Source: Streptomyces griseoruber
Lineage (GTDB): Bacteria > Actinomycetota > Actinomycetes > Streptomycetales > Streptomycetaceae
DNA: 64,000 nucleotides
Assembly (NCBI RefSeq): GCF_001514205.1
Contig: NZ_KQ948770.1
Span: forward strand, 324,709 to 388,708
Direction of reading: 5' to 3'
Position numbers and translations under genes: made by a program. The notes under the pieces are model-generated. The model saw only the letters and a program-made list of their open reading frames with translations, was not told where the DNA came from and ran no database searches. How positions within the stretch are numbered: position 1 is the stretch's first letter; every line of letters begins with the position of its first letter. Shown here one piece after another: positions 57,163 to 64,000 of the stretch.

Positions 57163-57948
57163 TTAGACCCCGTCGATCCGCGCCAGGAAGTCCGCCAGGG
57201 CCGCGTTGAACTCCTTCGGGCGCTCCAGGTTCGGCAGGTGCGCCGCGCCCTCGATCACCGTCAGGACGGAGTCGGGCAGGGCCGCGTGCATCGCCTGTGC
57301 GTCGGCGACCGGGGTGTAGGTGTCGTCGGCGCCGACCACGACCAGGGCGGGGACGTCGGCGCGGGCCAGCAGGGGCCGGTAGTCGGGGCGTTCGGCCCGG
57401 CCGCGCAGGGCGGCCGCCGCGCCCTCGGGGGAGGTGGCGGTCATCATGCGGTGGACGTGGGCCTTGACGGCGGGGGCGGCGTACGGGGCGACCATCTTCT
57501 CCAGGACCTCGTCGGCGTACCCGCGCATGCCCTCCGCCAGCAGCCGGCCGGCCATCTCGCCCCGGGCCAGTCTGCCGCCCGGAGTCTCGGGGGCCGCGAA
57601 GGTGTCGGCGAGGACCAGGCCCCGGACGCGGTGGGGGAACTGCCAGAGGAGGTCCATCGCGATCTGGCCGCCCATCGACAGGCCCGCCAGGACGAACTCC
57701 TCCACCTTCAGGTCGTCCAGGAGGGACGCGACGTCCTGGGTGTGGTCGGGGAGCAGGGTGACGCCGGGGACGACCGGGGAGGCCCCGTAGCCGCGCAGGT
57801 CGGGGGCGATCACCCGGCGCCCGGCGGAGAACGCCTCGATCTGCGGGGCCCACATCGTGCGGTCGAAGGGATGGCCGTGCACGAGAACAAGGGGGAGCCG
57901 CGGGGAACGAGCGTCGCCTTTGTCCTCGTATGCGAGGAAGGGGGTCAT
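57163..57948 (-). CDS. Alpha/beta hydrolase
   Basis: A 261-residue soluble hydrolase. The oxyanion region LVLVHGHPFDRTMW lies near residue 20-33; the nucleophile elbow is GLSMGGQ with Ser near 92; the acid is probably the Asp in VVVGADDTYTPVADA near 205; the histidine is in EGAAHLPNLERPKEF near 235. The cap region (about 120-185) is helical. This is the general form of esterases, 3-oxoadipate enol-lactonases and haloperoxidase-like proteins; the substrate cannot be decided. ATG 57948 is divergent from a MocR-type regulator gene at 58029 across 80 bp that contain two TCGGTGCAAT repeats, so it may be a target of that regulator. Confidence 0.85.
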   Translation of the reverse strand: MTPFLAYEDKGDARSPRLPLVLVHGHPFDRTMWAPQIEAFSAGRRVIAPDLRGYGASPVVPGVTLLPDHTQDVASLLDDLKVEEFVLAGLSMGGQIAMDLLWQFPHRVRGLVLADTFAAPETPGGRLARGEMAGRLLAEGMRGYADEVLEKMVAPYAAPAVKAHVHRMMTATSPEGAAAALRGRAERPDYRPLLARADVPALVVVGADDTYTPVADAQAMHAALPDSVLTVIEGAAHLPNLERPKEFNAALADFLARIDGV

Positions 57949-57976
57949 GTCAGCGACCCTAGGGGCGGCCGAATCC

Positions 57977-58009
57977 TCGGTGCAATAAGATCTTTGCCTT
58001 CGGTGCAAT
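57977..58009. promoter_or_regulatory. TCGGTGCAAT direct repeats, probable MocR-type operator
   Basis: Exact copies at 57977-57986 and 58000-58009, start-to-start distance 23 bp (about two helical turns), in the 80-bp divergent region. MocR/PdxR-type regulators bind direct repeats with such spacing, so autoregulation and control of the hydrolase gene are likely (inference). Confidence 0.65.
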
Positions 58010-58028
58010 CCCGAGGAAGGCGGAGCGC

Positions 58029-59375
58029 GTGGGGGACTTCCGGGACATCGCGGACCGGATCGCCGGGGACATCGCCTCCGGGCGGCTGCGGCCCGGGCAA
58101 CGGCTGCCTCCGCAACGCTGGTTCGCGCGCCGGCACCGCATCGCGCCGTCCACGGCCGGGCGGGTCTACGGCGAACTCGTGCGGCGCGGGCTGGTCGTGG
58201 GCGAGGTCGGGCGGGGGACGTTCGTACGGGCCGTACCGGAGAGGGAGCAGGGCCGGGCCCTCACCGAACCCAGGACCCTCGCCCCGCCGGTGAACCTGGA
58301 GCTCAACTACCCCGTCACGGCGGGCCAGTCCGAGCTGCTCGCCCCCGCGCTCGCCCCCCTCCTGCGGCCCGACGTGCTGACCGACGCCTCGCGGGCGGTC
58401 GCCGCCACCGGGACCGCCGCCGCCCGCGAGGCCGCCGCCCGGCTGCTCGCCCTGCCGGGCTGGCGGCCCGCGCCCGACCGCTTCCTGTTCACCGGCAACG
58501 CCCGGCAGGCCATCGCCGCCGCGTTCGCCTCCCTCGTCCGGCCCGGTGGCCGGGTCGGGGTGGAGGAGCTGACGTATCCCCTGGTCAAGGAGATCGCCGG
58601 GCGGCTCGGGGTGGTGCTGGTGCCGCTGGACGGGGACGACGAGGGCGGTGTACGGCCCGACGCGCTCCGTGCCGCCCACCGCACCGCCCCGCTCTCCGCG
58701 CTCTACCTCCAGCCGACCCTGCACAACCCGACCTCCGTGACGACGACGGACCGGCGGACGCGGGAACTCGCCCGCATCACGGCGGACTTGGGGATACCGG
58801 TCGTCGAGGACCGGATCTGGTCCTTCCTCCACCCCGACGCCGTCCCCTTCGCCGCCCACGCCCCCGAGCTCACCCATGTCGTCGACGGCCTGTCCAAGCG
58901 GGTCGCGCCGGGGCTCACCGTCGGCCTGCTCGTCGTACCGGAGGCACGGGTGGAGGCCGTGGGGGCGGCGGTGCGCTCCGGCGGGTGGAGCGCGGGGCGG
59001 TTCGCGGTGGAGGCGGCCGTGCGGTGGGTGCGGGAGGGGATCGTGGAGCGGCTCGTCGAGGACAAACGGGCGGACGCGGCACGGCGGCAGGCGCTGCTCG
59101 CCGAGGCGCTCGGCGGGTTCCGCGCACGGACCGATCCACGCGCCTATTTCGCCTGGTGGGAGCTGCCCGCGCCGTGGCGGGCGGACACCTTCACGGCCGC
59201 CGCGGCCGCGCACGGCATCGCCGTCACCCCGGGCACCGCCTTCGCCGTCGACCCGCGCCGCACCCCGGACGCGGTCAGGCTCGGGCTCGCGTCGGCTCCG
59301 GAGGCGGAGCTGCGACGGGCGCTGGCGACGCTCGCCGCAGTCGCAGCAGCCGGGCCGCCCGCAGATACCCGGTGA
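58029..59375 (+). CDS. MocR-type regulator (GntR winged helix fused to aminotransferase fold)
   Basis: A 448-residue regulator. Residues 1-75 are a GntR winged helix (DIADRIAGDIASGRLRPGQR, APSTAGRVYGELVRRGLVVG). Residues about 90-445 are a fold-type I PLP domain: DRFLFTGNARQAIAAAFASL near 152, ALYLQPTLHNPTSVTTTDRR near 222 (PLP-contact Asn), GIPVVEDRIWSFLHPD near 257 (the PLP-ring Asp), and VVDGLSKRVAPGLTVGLL near 285 with the Schiff-base lysine K. PLP or an amino compound is therefore the probable effector. GTG 58029 has GGAG about 5 bases upstream. It is divergent from the hydrolase gene; its last 101 bases overlap the convergent membrane protein gene. Confidence 0.92.
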   Translation: MGDFRDIADRIAGDIASGRLRPGQRLPPQRWFARRHRIAPSTAGRVYGELVRRGLVVGEVGRGTFVRAVPEREQGRALTEPRTLAPPVNLELNYPVTAGQSELLAPALAPLLRPDVLTDASRAVAATGTAAAREAAARLLALPGWRPAPDRFLFTGNARQAIAAAFASLVRPGGRVGVEELTYPLVKEIAGRLGVVLVPLDGDDEGGVRPDALRAAHRTAPLSALYLQPTLHNPTSVTTTDRRTRELARITADLGIPVVEDRIWSFLHPDAVPFAAHAPELTHVVDGLSKRVAPGLTVGLLVVPEARVEAVGAAVRSGGWSAGRFAVEAAVRWVREGIVERLVEDKRADAARRQALLAEALGGFRARTDPRAYFAWWELPAPWRADTFTAAAAAHGIAVTPGTAFAVDPRRTPDAVRLGLASAPEAELRRALATLAAVAAAGPPADTR

Positions 59376-60180
59376 GCCAGGTCGCCCCGGCCACCGTCAG
59401 CCCCAGCGCGAGCAGCAGCCAGGCGGCGCTGCGCAGGGTGGTCGTCAGGGCGTCGTAGACCGCGGCGGCGGCCGGGCGGTGGGCCTCGTCGGGCAGATCG
59501 GCGAGGGTGAGCCGGCGGCCGATCGCGACGGCGAGGCCGAGGAACGCGCCGCCGAGGGCGGTGCCGAGGGCCGTCGCGGTGATCGCGCGGCGTCGGCAGG
59601 CGGCGACGGCGATACCGCCCGTCGCGAGGACGACGGCCGCGAACGGCAGCCAGAAACCGGCGACATCGAGCACGTGGTAGCCCTTCCGGAGGGTGGCCAG
59701 GTCGTCGGGCGGGAGCAGCGCCACCCGGGTGTGCTCGATCGGGATGCGCTCCGCGAACGGCACATGGTCGAGGGTCATCTGGTGCTTCAGCGGGGTGGTG
59801 ACCGCCGCCAGGTCCACCGTGACCGGGGCGTCGTCGGGGCCGGGGCGGTCGTCGGTGAGCGCCCGCATCACGGCCGTGTGCGCGGCCTCGTTGCCCGCGT
59901 CCCACGCGGTGCGGTAGGCGTGGGTCGCGGTGAAGGAGCGCACCGCGTCCCGCAGGAACAGCGGGCTCATCCCCGACTCGCGTGCCACCCCGTCGCCCAC
60001 CGTGTCCGCGACGGCGTCCCGTACGGCGGGGTCGGAGGCCAGCGGCGCCATCGCGGTGACATAGCTGCGGGTGTCGGTGAGGCCGTACGCCGCCCAGGCC
60101 GCGAGCGTGCCGAGCGGCACGAGCAGGCAGGACAGCGCGATCAGGACGGCCGAGAGGGCGGTCCGCAGGCTTCGGGACAC
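59275..60180 (-). CDS. Hypothetical membrane protein
   Basis: A 301-residue protein with about four membrane segments: an N-terminal one (TALSAVLIALSCLLVPLGTL), then a 130-residue extracytoplasmic region (SYVTAMAPLASDPAVRDAVA; HAYRTAWDAGNEAAHTAVM), and three more (VAGFWLPFAAVVLATGGIAV, ALGTALGGAFLGLAVAIG, SAAWLLLALGLTVAGATWL). This one-plus-three layout with a large outside loop recurs in actinobacterial proteins of unknown role. The start is uncertain: GTG 60180 has GGGAGG directly abutting it, and a TTG at 60192 has no ribosome-binding site. The coding 3' end overlaps the MocR-type gene by 101 bp on the other strand. Confidence 0.7.
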   Translation of the reverse strand: MSRSLRTALSAVLIALSCLLVPLGTLAAWAAYGLTDTRSYVTAMAPLASDPAVRDAVADTVGDGVARESGMSPLFLRDAVRSFTATHAYRTAWDAGNEAAHTAVMRALTDDRPGPDDAPVTVDLAAVTTPLKHQMTLDHVPFAERIPIEHTRVALLPPDDLATLRKGYHVLDVAGFWLPFAAVVLATGGIAVAACRRRAITATALGTALGGAFLGLAVAIGRRLTLADLPDEAHRPAAAAVYDALTTTLRSAAWLLLALGLTVAGATWLTGYLRAARLLRLRRASPAPVAAPPPEPTRARA

Positions 60181-60334
60181 CCTCCCAGGCAACGGTCCGC
60201 ACGCGGCTGTCGCCAGCGGGCCTGAGCCGTACGGGTGCCCCTGGGACTGCCGGGTTTCCTGGGGCCGGTGGGGCCTCCGGTGGAGGGTTCACCCGAACGG
60301 GTGTTTCCTGGTTCTGGGGAGAAGGAGGCCGATC

Positions 60335-60865
60335 ATGCGCACCACTCCGGCCCTGCGGACTCTGGCCGCGGCCCTGCTCACCGGTGGCACCCTCGCCGCG
60401 ACCGCGGCGGGAACCTCGGCGGCGGCAGCCCCGCCGACCAGCGGCGGCGACGGCCCCCTCGTGGGCACCGTCGTCTCCCGCACCGACCTGAACGTGCGGC
60501 AACAGCCCACCACCCACTCCGCCGTCGTCGCCTCGCTCGCACCCGGCACCCACGACCTGGTGCAGTGCAGGGTCAGGGGACAGAGCGTCGACGGCAACCC
60601 CTACTGGTACTGGCTCTACGACACCCAGGGCTGGGCCAGCGCCGCCTTCGTGGACGTCCGCGGCGGACGGGTACCGGACTGCGCCGACCCGTGCCCGCAG
60701 TGGAAGAACGGGGACTGGACCAACTGGAACGACCCGTTCACCAACAGCTCGTTCAGCGTCTCGGGCTCCGGCTCGTTCAGCTTCTCGGGCTCCTGGAGCT
60801 TCAGCGCCTCCGGGACATCAGGGACCTCGTCGGGTGGCTGGGAGTGGATCCCGGTCGACCGGTGA
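60335..60865 (+). CDS. Secreted SH3-like domain protein
   Basis: A 176-residue exported protein. The signal peptide RTLAAALLTGGTLAATAAGT ends near ASAAAAPP (residue 33). A bacterial SH3-type domain follows: GTVVSRTDLNVRQQPTTHSA near 44-63, VASLAPGTHDLVQCRVRG and YWLYDTQGWASAAFVDVRG near 92-110, with Cys residues near 77, 115 and 119 (QCRV, DCADPCPQW) that could form disulfides. The tail is a Ser/Phe/Gly-rich repeat (SFSVSGSGSFSFSGSWSFS). Such domains bind peptidoglycan in other proteins; here that is a guess. ATG 60335 has a strong GAAGGAGG. It is followed by a hairpin terminator. Confidence 0.82.
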   Translation: MRTTPALRTLAAALLTGGTLAATAAGTSAAAAPPTSGGDGPLVGTVVSRTDLNVRQQPTTHSAVVASLAPGTHDLVQCRVRGQSVDGNPYWYWLYDTQGWASAAFVDVRGGRVPDCADPCPQWKNGDWTNWNDPFTNSSFSVSGSGSFSFSGSWSFSASGTSGTSSGGWEWIPVDR

Positions 60866-60884
60866 GTGGAGGGATGAGGGAACG

Positions 60885-60917
60885 CATGGGCCCCGGCGTA
60901 CCACGCCGGGGCCCATG
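60885..60917 (+). terminator. 15-bp hairpin terminator
   Basis: Perfect arms 60885-60899 and 60903-60917 with a 3-base loop (ACC), 20 bp after the SH3-like gene and immediately before the 40-bp repeat copy 2. Confidence 0.85.
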
Positions 60918-60926
60918 TGCGTGCTA

Positions 60927-60966
60927 GCTCCTTGACGGGCAAACGTTGCCTGCCGCGGCACTAGCG
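60927..60966. repeat. 40-bp gene-end repeat, copy 2
   Basis: 39 of 40 bases equal those at 31787-31826. The palindrome TGCCGCGGCA is at 60951-60960 and GGCAAACGTTGCC at 60938-60950. On the minus strand its right end supplies the CGC TAG that ends the 60961-61401 gene. Confidence 0.85.
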
Positions 60967-61401
60967 GATACGGCGTCCCGCCGCGTCCTCGTGCGTGTAG
61001 TAGTGGTAGAACAGCACGGCGAACGTGACCGCGCCGATCACCAGCCCCATCCACACGGACCGCAGGATGCTCGTGCCGGTGTTCGCGTACAGGAAGCCGA
61101 ACGCGCAGCCCGCGAACACCGCCCACAGCACGGCGTGCAGTTCGCGCATCATGTGCGGGGCCAGAGCCGCCACGCCCCTCCACAGCCCCGCGAACACGAT
61201 CGTGCTCACGAAGCCGAGCAGGACGTTCCAGCCGGTGATGGGGCCACCGGAACGGTTGTTGGCCGCCACCCAGTAGCCGTAGACGAGTCCCATGCCCACC
61301 GGGACCGCCCACCGCGCGATCCGGTGGGTCTGTGCACTGAAGATGTCCGGTGTCCGGGCCGGCCCTGCCGGAGTCCGCACCGCGGGTGCCGCATGAGCCA
61401 T
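60961..61401 (-). CDS. Hypothetical membrane protein, four spans
   Basis: A 146-residue membrane protein. Hydrophobic segments are WAVPVGMGLVYGYWVAA (about 32-48), ITGWNVLLGFVSTIVFAGLW (about 55-74), ELHAVLWAVFAGCAFGFLY (about 87-105) and VWMGLVIGAVTFAVLFYHYY (about 115-134). The N-terminus is cytoplasmic and proline/alanine-rich; the tail THEDAAGRRIR is charged. ATG 61401 has GAGAGGAG 8 bases upstream. The stop codon is part of the 40-bp repeat. It is divergent from the PP2C gene at 61510. Function unknown. Confidence 0.75.
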   Translation of the reverse strand: MAHAAPAVRTPAGPARTPDIFSAQTHRIARWAVPVGMGLVYGYWVAANNRSGGPITGWNVLLGFVSTIVFAGLWRGVAALAPHMMRELHAVLWAVFAGCAFGFLYANTGTSILRSVWMGLVIGAVTFAVLFYHYYTHEDAAGRRIR

Positions 61402-61509
61402 GAGAGCACTCCTCTCTCCTCGCCCCCGCCTTCCAGGGCACACCTGGGCGCGGGCGGTGGCAAGTCGGATGCGGATGCGGGTGGCGCCGCCGCGTGTTTC
61501 GCTGGCCTC

Positions 61510-62790
61510 ATGGAGCGGGACACCCGCCCCGCGCGGGCCCGGCGCCGGGACGTCCTGCAACGTCATCAGCTGCTGCAGGTCCGGGGCCGCAGCGTCACCT
61601 GGCTGGTGCCGCTGGTGGTGCTCGTCGCCATCAGCTTCGCCGACTACCACTCCACCGGCGAGTTCCGGATCGTGTCGTGGTGCGTGTTCGTCTCCGCGAT
61701 CGCCGCCGCGCTGTGCGGGGTGTGGACGACGGCCCTCTTCGCGGTCCTCTCCCTCGTCGTCTACGTCACCAGCGACGCCGCCTGGCCCGTCGAGTACCGG
61801 GAGGGCCCGGCCGACTTCGTGCTCGTCCTCGTCGGCGGGGTGCTGTCGGTGCTCGCCGCCTCGGTCCGGGTGCGGGCGGAGCGCCGGATGCTGCACATGA
61901 TGGACATCGCGGAGACCACCCGGCGTACCGTGCTGCGCCCGCTGCCGCCGGTCTTCGGCGGCCTCGACCACGCGGCCGTGTACCTCGCCGCCGACGCCGA
62001 CGCCCGCGTGGGCGGCGACTTCTACGACATCCAGCCCGGCCCGCACGGCACCCGCGTCCTCCTCGGGGACGTCCAGGGCAAGGGGCTGGGCGCGGTGGAG
62101 GCGGCGGCCGCGCTGCTGGGCACGTTCCGCGAGGCGGCGTACCACGAGCCCGACCTGTCGGTGGTCGCCGCCCGGCTGGAGACCCGGATGCGGCGGCACC
62201 GGCTGCACACCATGGCGCTCGGCCTCCCCCACTCCCGGCTTCGCTCGAGCGGGGGGACCCCCATCGACGGCGACCGGTTCGCCACGGCCGTCCTCATCGG
62301 GTTCCCCGCAACGGAACGGGACGTGGTGGAGGTCGTCGGCTTCGGCCATGAGCCGCCGCTGGTGGTGAGCGCGGCGGGGGTACGGCCGCTGCCGTGCGGG
62401 GAGGGGCTGCCGCTGGGGCTCGGGGACCTCACCGCGCCCGGTACGGGCCTGCCCGGGCTCGCGGACTTCGCCGCGGCGGGCGCGGCCGCGCTCGGGCTGT
62501 GGGACGTGGCCGTGGCGGGCGCCGGGTCGCCGGTGCTGCGGGTGCCGGTCGCCGCCGAGGAGACGCTGCTGCTGGTCACGGACGGGGTCACGGAGGCGCG
62601 GGACGCGGCCGGGGAGTTCTATCCGCTGACCGAGGAGGTGAGCGGGGCGGTCCTGCGCGACCCGCGGACGGCCCGCCCCGAACGGCTGGTGACCTTCGTC
62701 CGCGCGGGCACCCTGCGGCACTGCCGGGGACGCCTCGCGGACGACACGACGATTTTCGCGGTACGGCGGACGGCGGACGACACGCGGTGA
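61510..62790 (+). CDS. Membrane PP2C (SpoIIE/RsbU-type) phosphatase
   Basis: A 426-residue membrane-bound serine/threonine phosphatase. Three hydrophobic segments precede the catalytic domain: VTWLVPLVVLVAISFADY (about 29-46), WCVFVSAIAAALCGVWTTAL and LFAVLSLVVYVTS (about 55-90), and ADFVLVLVGGVLSVLAASV (about 100-118). The PP2C domain starts near residue 150; its metal motif is VGGDFYDIQPGPHG near 166, then LLGDVQGKGLG near 184, VVGFGHEPPLVV near 277 and LLLVTDGVTEARDAAGEF near 355. These enzymes dephosphorylate anti-anti-sigma factors. A stretch encoded by 62223-62265 (LPHSRLRSSGGTPI) looks like an in-frame insertion of a Streptomyces intergenic repeat between two conserved blocks. ATG 61510 is the family-consistent start. 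Confidence 0.88.
   Translation: MERDTRPARARRRDVLQRHQLLQVRGRSVTWLVPLVVLVAISFADYHSTGEFRIVSWCVFVSAIAAALCGVWTTALFAVLSLVVYVTSDAAWPVEYREGPADFVLVLVGGVLSVLAASVRVRAERRMLHMMDIAETTRRTVLRPLPPVFGGLDHAAVYLAADADARVGGDFYDIQPGPHGTRVLLGDVQGKGLGAVEAAAALLGTFREAAYHEPDLSVVAARLETRMRRHRLHTMALGLPHSRLRSSGGTPIDGDRFATAVLIGFPATERDVVEVVGFGHEPPLVVSAAGVRPLPCGEGLPLGLGDLTAPGTGLPGLADFAAAGAAALGLWDVAVAGAGSPVLRVPVAAEETLLLVTDGVTEARDAAGEFYPLTEEVSGAVLRDPRTARPERLVTFVRAGTLRHCRGRLADDTTIFAVRRTADDTR
62223..62265. repeat. Short palindromic Streptomyces repeat inserted in frame in the PP2C gene
   Basis: About 43 bp with CTCCCCCACTCCCGGC, GCTCGAGC and GGGGGGACCCCC blocks, forming an imperfect palindrome around GCTCGAGC. I recall near-identical copies being common between Streptomyces genes. 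It adds about 14 codons without disturbing the frame. Confidence 0.65.
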
Positions 62791-62852
62791 GGCAGACCTT
62801 TGCAGCAGCAGCGGTTACGGTGCTGAGGTACTGATCGACAGGGGGAGGGACC

Positions 62853-63953
62853 ATGCCCGGAACCGTGCTGCTGCTGGCGGCGTCGCCCGTGGGCAAGGGG
62901 TGTCTGGTGGACGCGGCGTCCGTCCTCCCCGTGCTCGCGGCCGTGCCGCCGGCCGTGCTGGCCGGCACCGACACCGCCAATGTCGTCGAGCTGGCCGATC
63001 CGCTGGAGCCGCAGGCCGTGCTGACCCGGCTGCGGGCCGCCGCGGCGGCGGCCGGACCGCTGACCGTGTTCGTCACCGGCCAGCTCCAGCTCGACCGGCG
63101 CCAGCATCTGCCGCACCTCGCGCTCGCCCGTACGACGCCGTCCACCGTGCGGTACACCGGGTTCCCCTGGCACTGGTTCCGGGAGGAGCTGCGGCTGCGG
63201 GCGGCCGGGACGACGACCGTGGTGGTCGATCTGCACGCCGACGCGGAGGCGTGGGGCTGGCTGCGGGGGCACGCGCTGGAGTGCGGGCCGACGGTCGCGG
63301 TGTACGGGAGGGTGGCGCCGCCACCGGGGCGGCGGACGGTGGCCGCGCCGACGTACATGAAGGCGGTCGCGACGATACTGCGCAGCGGGGGCCGTCCGGC
63401 GGTCGAGCAGTTGCATCAGCTGGCGTTGGGGCGGATCGCGGGGGAGGGCGAGGTGGGGGATCTTGTGCTGGGCGCCGCCGCCTGGGCGCCTCCGGGGGGC
63501 GGCGAACCCCCCGCTTCGGAAGCCACCGTCCCCGACCCCCACGCCGCCATCTCCACCGCCGTCCAGGCCGGGCGGCACGCCGATGCCGATGTGCTGGCCG
63601 CGCGGTGGCAGGAGGCGGCCGCCGGCGCGCACGGGGCGGGGTCGGAGGAGGCGCTGCACTGGGCGGAGGTGCGGGCCGATCTCGCGATGTTCGCGGGGGA
63701 CGCCGAGCGGAGCTGCCGTACCTGGATGGCGGTCGCCGCCGCCCGGCTGGCCGCCGGGCAGGCGGTCGACGCGCCCGCCGTCGAGGCGGCCGTGGACCGG
63801 GCGCACCACCAGTGGGGCCGGATAGCCGACACGGCACGCGCCCGCGACCTGGGCCCCGCCCTGGCGGACCTGCGCGCCCGCGTCCCGGGCCGCCGCCAGG
63901 GCGCCCTGGACCATGTCCGGCGCCAGCTACGGCAGTTGCAGCTCCAGCCCTGA
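62853..63953 (+). CDS. Hypothetical protein
   Basis: A 366-residue soluble protein not assigned to a named family. The N-terminal half is alpha/beta: TVLLLAASPVGKGCLVDAAS near residues 4-23, PLTVFVTGQLQLDRRQHLPH near 69-88, and TTVVVDLHADAEAWGW near 118-133. The C-terminal half is helical (VEQLHQLALGRIAGEGEVGD; MFAGDAERSCRTWMAVAAAR). A similar two-part protein recurs as a hypothetical in Streptomyces in my memory. A GGGAGGGACC lies just before ATG 62853. No export signal. It follows the PP2C gene by 62 bp on the same strand and could be co-transcribed. Confidence 0.72.
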   Translation: MPGTVLLLAASPVGKGCLVDAASVLPVLAAVPPAVLAGTDTANVVELADPLEPQAVLTRLRAAAAAAGPLTVFVTGQLQLDRRQHLPHLALARTTPSTVRYTGFPWHWFREELRLRAAGTTTVVVDLHADAEAWGWLRGHALECGPTVAVYGRVAPPPGRRTVAAPTYMKAVATILRSGGRPAVEQLHQLALGRIAGEGEVGDLVLGAAAWAPPGGGEPPASEATVPDPHAAISTAVQAGRHADADVLAARWQEAAAGAHGAGSEEALHWAEVRADLAMFAGDAERSCRTWMAVAAARLAAGQAVDAPAVEAAVDRAHHQWGRIADTARARDLGPALADLRARVPGRRQGALDHVRRQLRQLQLQP

Positions 63954-64000
63954 CCTCGGCAGGGGCGGGGGCGACGAAGCAGCCGGGACGGACGCCCTAG
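63954..64000. other. Window end, nothing recognised
   Basis: Forty-seven bases after the last stop codon; too short to assign. Confidence 0.4.

Noticed and set aside
56453..58293. Plus-strand frames across 56453-58293
   Set aside because: They run antisense to the alpha/beta hydrolase and the small conserved gene, and lack codon bias and start signals.
1..64000. tRNA, rRNA or tmRNA genes
   Set aside because: I saw no convincing T-loop/acceptor pattern or rRNA sequence on reading both strands, though a covariance-model scan was not possible.

Overview
The window is high-GC chromosomal DNA with strong G/C-ending codon bias, frequent GTG starts and many secreted or Tat-exported proteins. This points to Streptomyces or a very close relative. 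From memory, the order M18 aminopeptidase, acyl-CoA dehydrogenase, SseB-like protein, pirin ... aspS ... metG matches the conserved central chromosome around the phiC31 attB locus of S. coelicolor. A perfect parS palindrome upstream of aspS fits a position not far from oriC.

Layout. Bases 1-12.3 kb are core chromosome: a GlxA-type regulator (cut by the window edge) divergent from a cupin, a thioredoxin/NHL protein, a family-2 glycosyltransferase with a small membrane protein, an M18 aminopeptidase, a 25-unit GC-rich tandem repeat, an acyl-CoA dehydrogenase with a dyad-symmetric operator candidate, an SseB-domain protein and a secreted beta-propeller/Ig-like protein. Bases 12.4-27.9 kb hold an integrated mobile element in the pirin gene. 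A complete pirin gene lies on the left, and on the right is a 3' pirin remnant joined to a phiC31-type attachment half-site next to a large serine integrase clearly related to phiC31 integrase. The element also encodes a Gp3-like recombination directionality factor, a DUF3631 NTPase, a MobC-like protein and an HUH-type relaxase. It has no phage structural genes and no conjugative DNA pump, so it looks like an integrative mobilizable element. Its cargo is an XRE regulator plus Nudix hydrolase, divergent from an unknown protein, a phosphotransferase-like protein, a methyltransferase and a HAD-like protein, and a separate protein of unknown function at the left end.

Bases 28-36 kb hold a secreted protein, an ADP-ribosylglycohydrolase, a coupled DUF397 pair, nuclease-family C-terminal remnants, two tandem Tat-exported intradiol-dioxygenase-like proteins and aspS. 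Bases 36-52 kb hold a PAS/GAF/PP2C/ATPase signalling protein, an AI-2E-family membrane protein, a large FG-GAP secreted protein, a three-gene operon (DUF4956, VTC-type polyphosphate polymerase domain, carbohydrate-binding lipoprotein), a pectate lyase, metG and an acidic VWA protein. Bases 52-64 kb hold a PhoX-type phosphatase preceded by a PHO box, a FUSC-family transporter, an alpha/beta hydrolase divergent from a MocR-type regulator, small membrane and secreted proteins, a second PP2C phosphatase carrying an in-frame repeat insertion, and an unknown protein.

Most points of interest concern the element: how pirin stayed intact at the left junction, the change of codon style at the presumed crossover base, a cluster of GGTCCCC repeats inside the DUF3631 reading frame, and uncharacterised cargo. 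Outside it, a 40-bp repeat fused to the stop codons of two unrelated genes 29 kb apart is unexplained. All family assignments come from reading the sequence and from memory of the families; no database search was run.
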